A DNA stretch of 8,795 bases, taken from NCBI GenBank assembly GCA_030043175.1, contig JASHYD010000247.1, positions 1 to 8,795 of the forward strand, written 5' to 3'. Both the position numbers and the translations under genes were made by a program. Source of the DNA: Xanthobacteraceae bacterium. GTDB lineage: Bacteria; Pseudomonadota; Alphaproteobacteria; Rhizobiales; Xanthobacteraceae. A model generated the notes under the pieces. The model ran no database searches, was not told the DNA's origin, and saw nothing but the letters and a program-made list of their open reading frames with translations. Positions 7,643-8,795 of this stretch are shown one piece after another; position 1 is the stretch's first letter; every line of letters begins with the position of its first letter.

Positions 7643-8095
7643 ATGAATATCCATCTGTGCTCGATCACGTTGCTGCTCACCGTAACAGCGGCGTATGCCG
7701 AGCCGATTGCGTCGCAGGATATTTATGTCCTTGAAGGCAACGTGATCGACAAGCAGGGCCAGCGCATCCGACTCGTCGGGTTTGATGCCCCCGAAGAAGG
7801 CCAGCGCGCGCAGTGTGCGAGCGAACGAACACTGGCTGCTCGCGCCGCCGCCAGGCTGCGCCAAATCATCAGCCGGGCCGACAAAATCGATCTGCAAATC
7901 GTCGCCTGCGCGTGTCCACGCGGCACCGAAGGGTCCCAGCAGTGCAACAACGGGTGGCCATGCGGGCGCTTGACCGTTGATGGCAAGGACGTCGGCGCGA
8001 TGTTGGTCGCAGAGAATCTGGCGCATGCGTTCGTTTGTGGCCAATATGCTTGCCCGACGCGCTTGTCGTGGTGCCGCCCCGAGCCGCCGGAGTAG
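7643..8095 (+). CDS. secreted staphylococcal-nuclease-like protein (thermonuclease family)
   Basis: The product has 150 residues. I chose the ATG at 7643, not the longer open frame, because GGGAG lies 7 bases ahead and a clean signal peptide follows (residues 1-19, MNIHLCSITLLLTVTAAYA, cleaved before EPIAS). The mature part has the SNase fold: VLEGNVIDKQGQRIRLVGFD, APE and, further on, CGRLTVDGKDVGAMLVAENLA. R43, E51 and R109 match the catalytic Arg35, Glu43 and Arg87 of the Staphylococcus enzyme, and D48 matches Asp40. The metal loop usually reads DGDT but here reads EGNV, so the second calcium ligand (Asp21) is Asn33. Eight cysteines (58, 89, 91, 101, 107, 132, 137, 144) suggest disulfides and a periplasmic or extracellular location. 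Family members normally cut DNA and RNA; activity of this one is uncertain. The fold assignment is strong. No partner gene is evident. Confidence 0.85.
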   Translation: MNIHLCSITLLLTVTAAYAEPIASQDIYVLEGNVIDKQGQRIRLVGFDAPEEGQRAQCASERTLAARAAARLRQIISRADKIDLQIVACACPRGTEGSQQCNNGWPCGRLTVDGKDVGAMLVAENLAHAFVCGQYACPTRLSWCRPEPPE

Positions 8096-8567
8096 GGGCG
8101 GGTGCAGACGCTGAGTAGGCTATGATGAAGTGTGGAAATAGGGGTCGGCTTTACAGTTGCGCATCCCCTCCACAGTGGAACTGCGAGGATTCGCGCACGG
8201 TCCCGCGCGCGCATAAACCCAAGCCCGGGCCGCTTGTGTTGCCGGTCGTCGATGCGACGCTTAACACGGGCAACAGTCTGTCTTTTCCCGACATCACGGG
8301 CAGGCTGGTCGGGACCCCGTGCTGGCCACACCGCGCGCAAGTTACCGCGGCGCTACGATCAGATCACGATCAGCACGCGCCTGTTGACCGGTCTTCGTCG
8401 CGACCCACACATTGATTCCCTTTGCTCGCTGACACCACGGTCCGTGAATCCCTGAAGGAGCAAAGCCGTCGAACCGAAGCTTTCTTCCGCCCCTTCACGC
8501 TCTTTCAGCACATCCGCCTGCGGCTTCACGGTCGAGGTTGCTGCTCGAGAGAACGGCGGCTTGATCC
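8096..8567. other. stretch without a convincing gene
   Basis: About 470 bases. Two overlapping plus-strand ORFs (97 codons from 8122, 107 codons from 8132) and the minus-strand frame above 7723 give products rich in Arg, Pro and Ser with no recognisable motif, no hydrophobic segment and no good ribosome-binding site. I see no clear terminator after the SNase-like gene. Confidence 0.5.
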
Positions 8568-8675
8568 CTATTCTTTTCCAAACCAGCGCAGTGCGGTCGC
8601 AAACAATGCTCCGTAGAGGAGGATGGCTATGGCAACCATCGCGTCATCGGAGGTAAGGCTATATAAATCTTCCAT
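8568..8675 (-). CDS. possible 35-residue single-pass membrane protein
   Basis: On the minus strand an ORF encodes 35 residues, MEDLYSLTSDDAMVAIAILL, then YGALFATALRWFGKE. It has an acidic N-terminus (about residues 1-11), one hydrophobic segment (about 12-29) and a short basic end. This suggests a single membrane helix with the C-terminus in the cytoplasm. A GTG four codons upstream (8685-8687) could extend it to 39 residues; a TAA at 8696-8694 bounds the frame. Neither start has a good Shine-Dalgarno sequence. I do not recognise it; it is unlike KdpF, the common peptide of this size. The segregation of charged and hydrophobic residues favours a real gene over chance. Confidence 0.4.
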   Translation of the reverse strand: MEDLYSLTSDDAMVAIAILLYGALFATALRWFGKE

Positions 8676-8795
8676 AAATTCAGACACAGGATATTAACTC
8701 TGTCTGTAGCCTTCGCGAAACGCTGCGTTGATCTCGCCTACTTTTGGGGAGTTCTAAGGAACAGCTGAAGCAAAACAAGTGAAAGTTCTGTCATA

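Noticed and set aside
7723..8340. 205-codon minus-strand ORF opposite the SNase-like gene
   Set aside because: It is antisense to a gene with a signal peptide and conserved catalytic residues, and its product has no motif.
8618..8698. Plus-strand mini-ORF after GAGGAGG, starting MAMATIASSEVRLYK
   Set aside because: The Shine-Dalgarno-like bases are explained by codons of the opposite-strand membrane peptide, and the 24-residue product has no protein-like pattern.

Overview
The window looks like chromosomal or genomic-island DNA from an alphaproteobacterium, most likely Bradyrhizobium or a close relative (Nitrobacteraceae). I infer this from the high-GC codon use, an MdtC-type RND pump in a form I associate with this group, a small membrane protein with a V-SFRPR N-terminus, a cysteine-rich SNase-like secreted protein, and a TAXI-type solute-binding protein fused to a Cache domain. 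The species call comes from remembered family resemblance, not from a search.

Left third (1-3370, minus strand): a two-gene unit. A 90-residue protein of unknown function comes first. Its stop overlaps the start of a large RND efflux permease (ATGA overlap). The permease runs off the left edge with about 1033 codons visible; it needs roughly 65-70 more to finish. No periplasmic adaptor or outer-membrane channel gene is visible, so the rest of the pump must lie to the left or elsewhere.

Middle (3371-5521): a gene-poor stretch. The only convincing gene is at 4607-4924, a 105-residue protein with one membrane segment. Around it lie weak traces: a possible ABC-ATPase gene start that soon loses its reading frame (about 3811-3900), a 9-bp stem-loop (4520-4541), and a short match to the 5' end of initiator tRNA (4996-5019). 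Such debris is typical of an island or old insertion scar, but none of it is proven.

Right half (5522-8795): a 33-codon ORF sits 24 bases ahead of a 508-residue exported protein that joins a single Cache sensor domain to a TAXI/TRAP solute-binding domain. No TRAP permease is visible. Next come a possible remnant carrying a C-x4-C / C-x2-C motif (7421-7560) and a 150-residue secreted SNase-fold protein. A 35-39 residue membrane peptide gene lies on the minus strand near the right edge.

The genes do not form one pathway. The common theme is the cell envelope: drug or metabolite export, periplasmic ligand binding, a secreted nuclease-like protein and two small membrane proteins. I did not find a clear new multi-gene system. 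The best leads are the orphan Cache-TAXI fusion, the unknown 90-residue protein coupled to the RND permease, and the SNase-like protein with an altered metal-binding loop.
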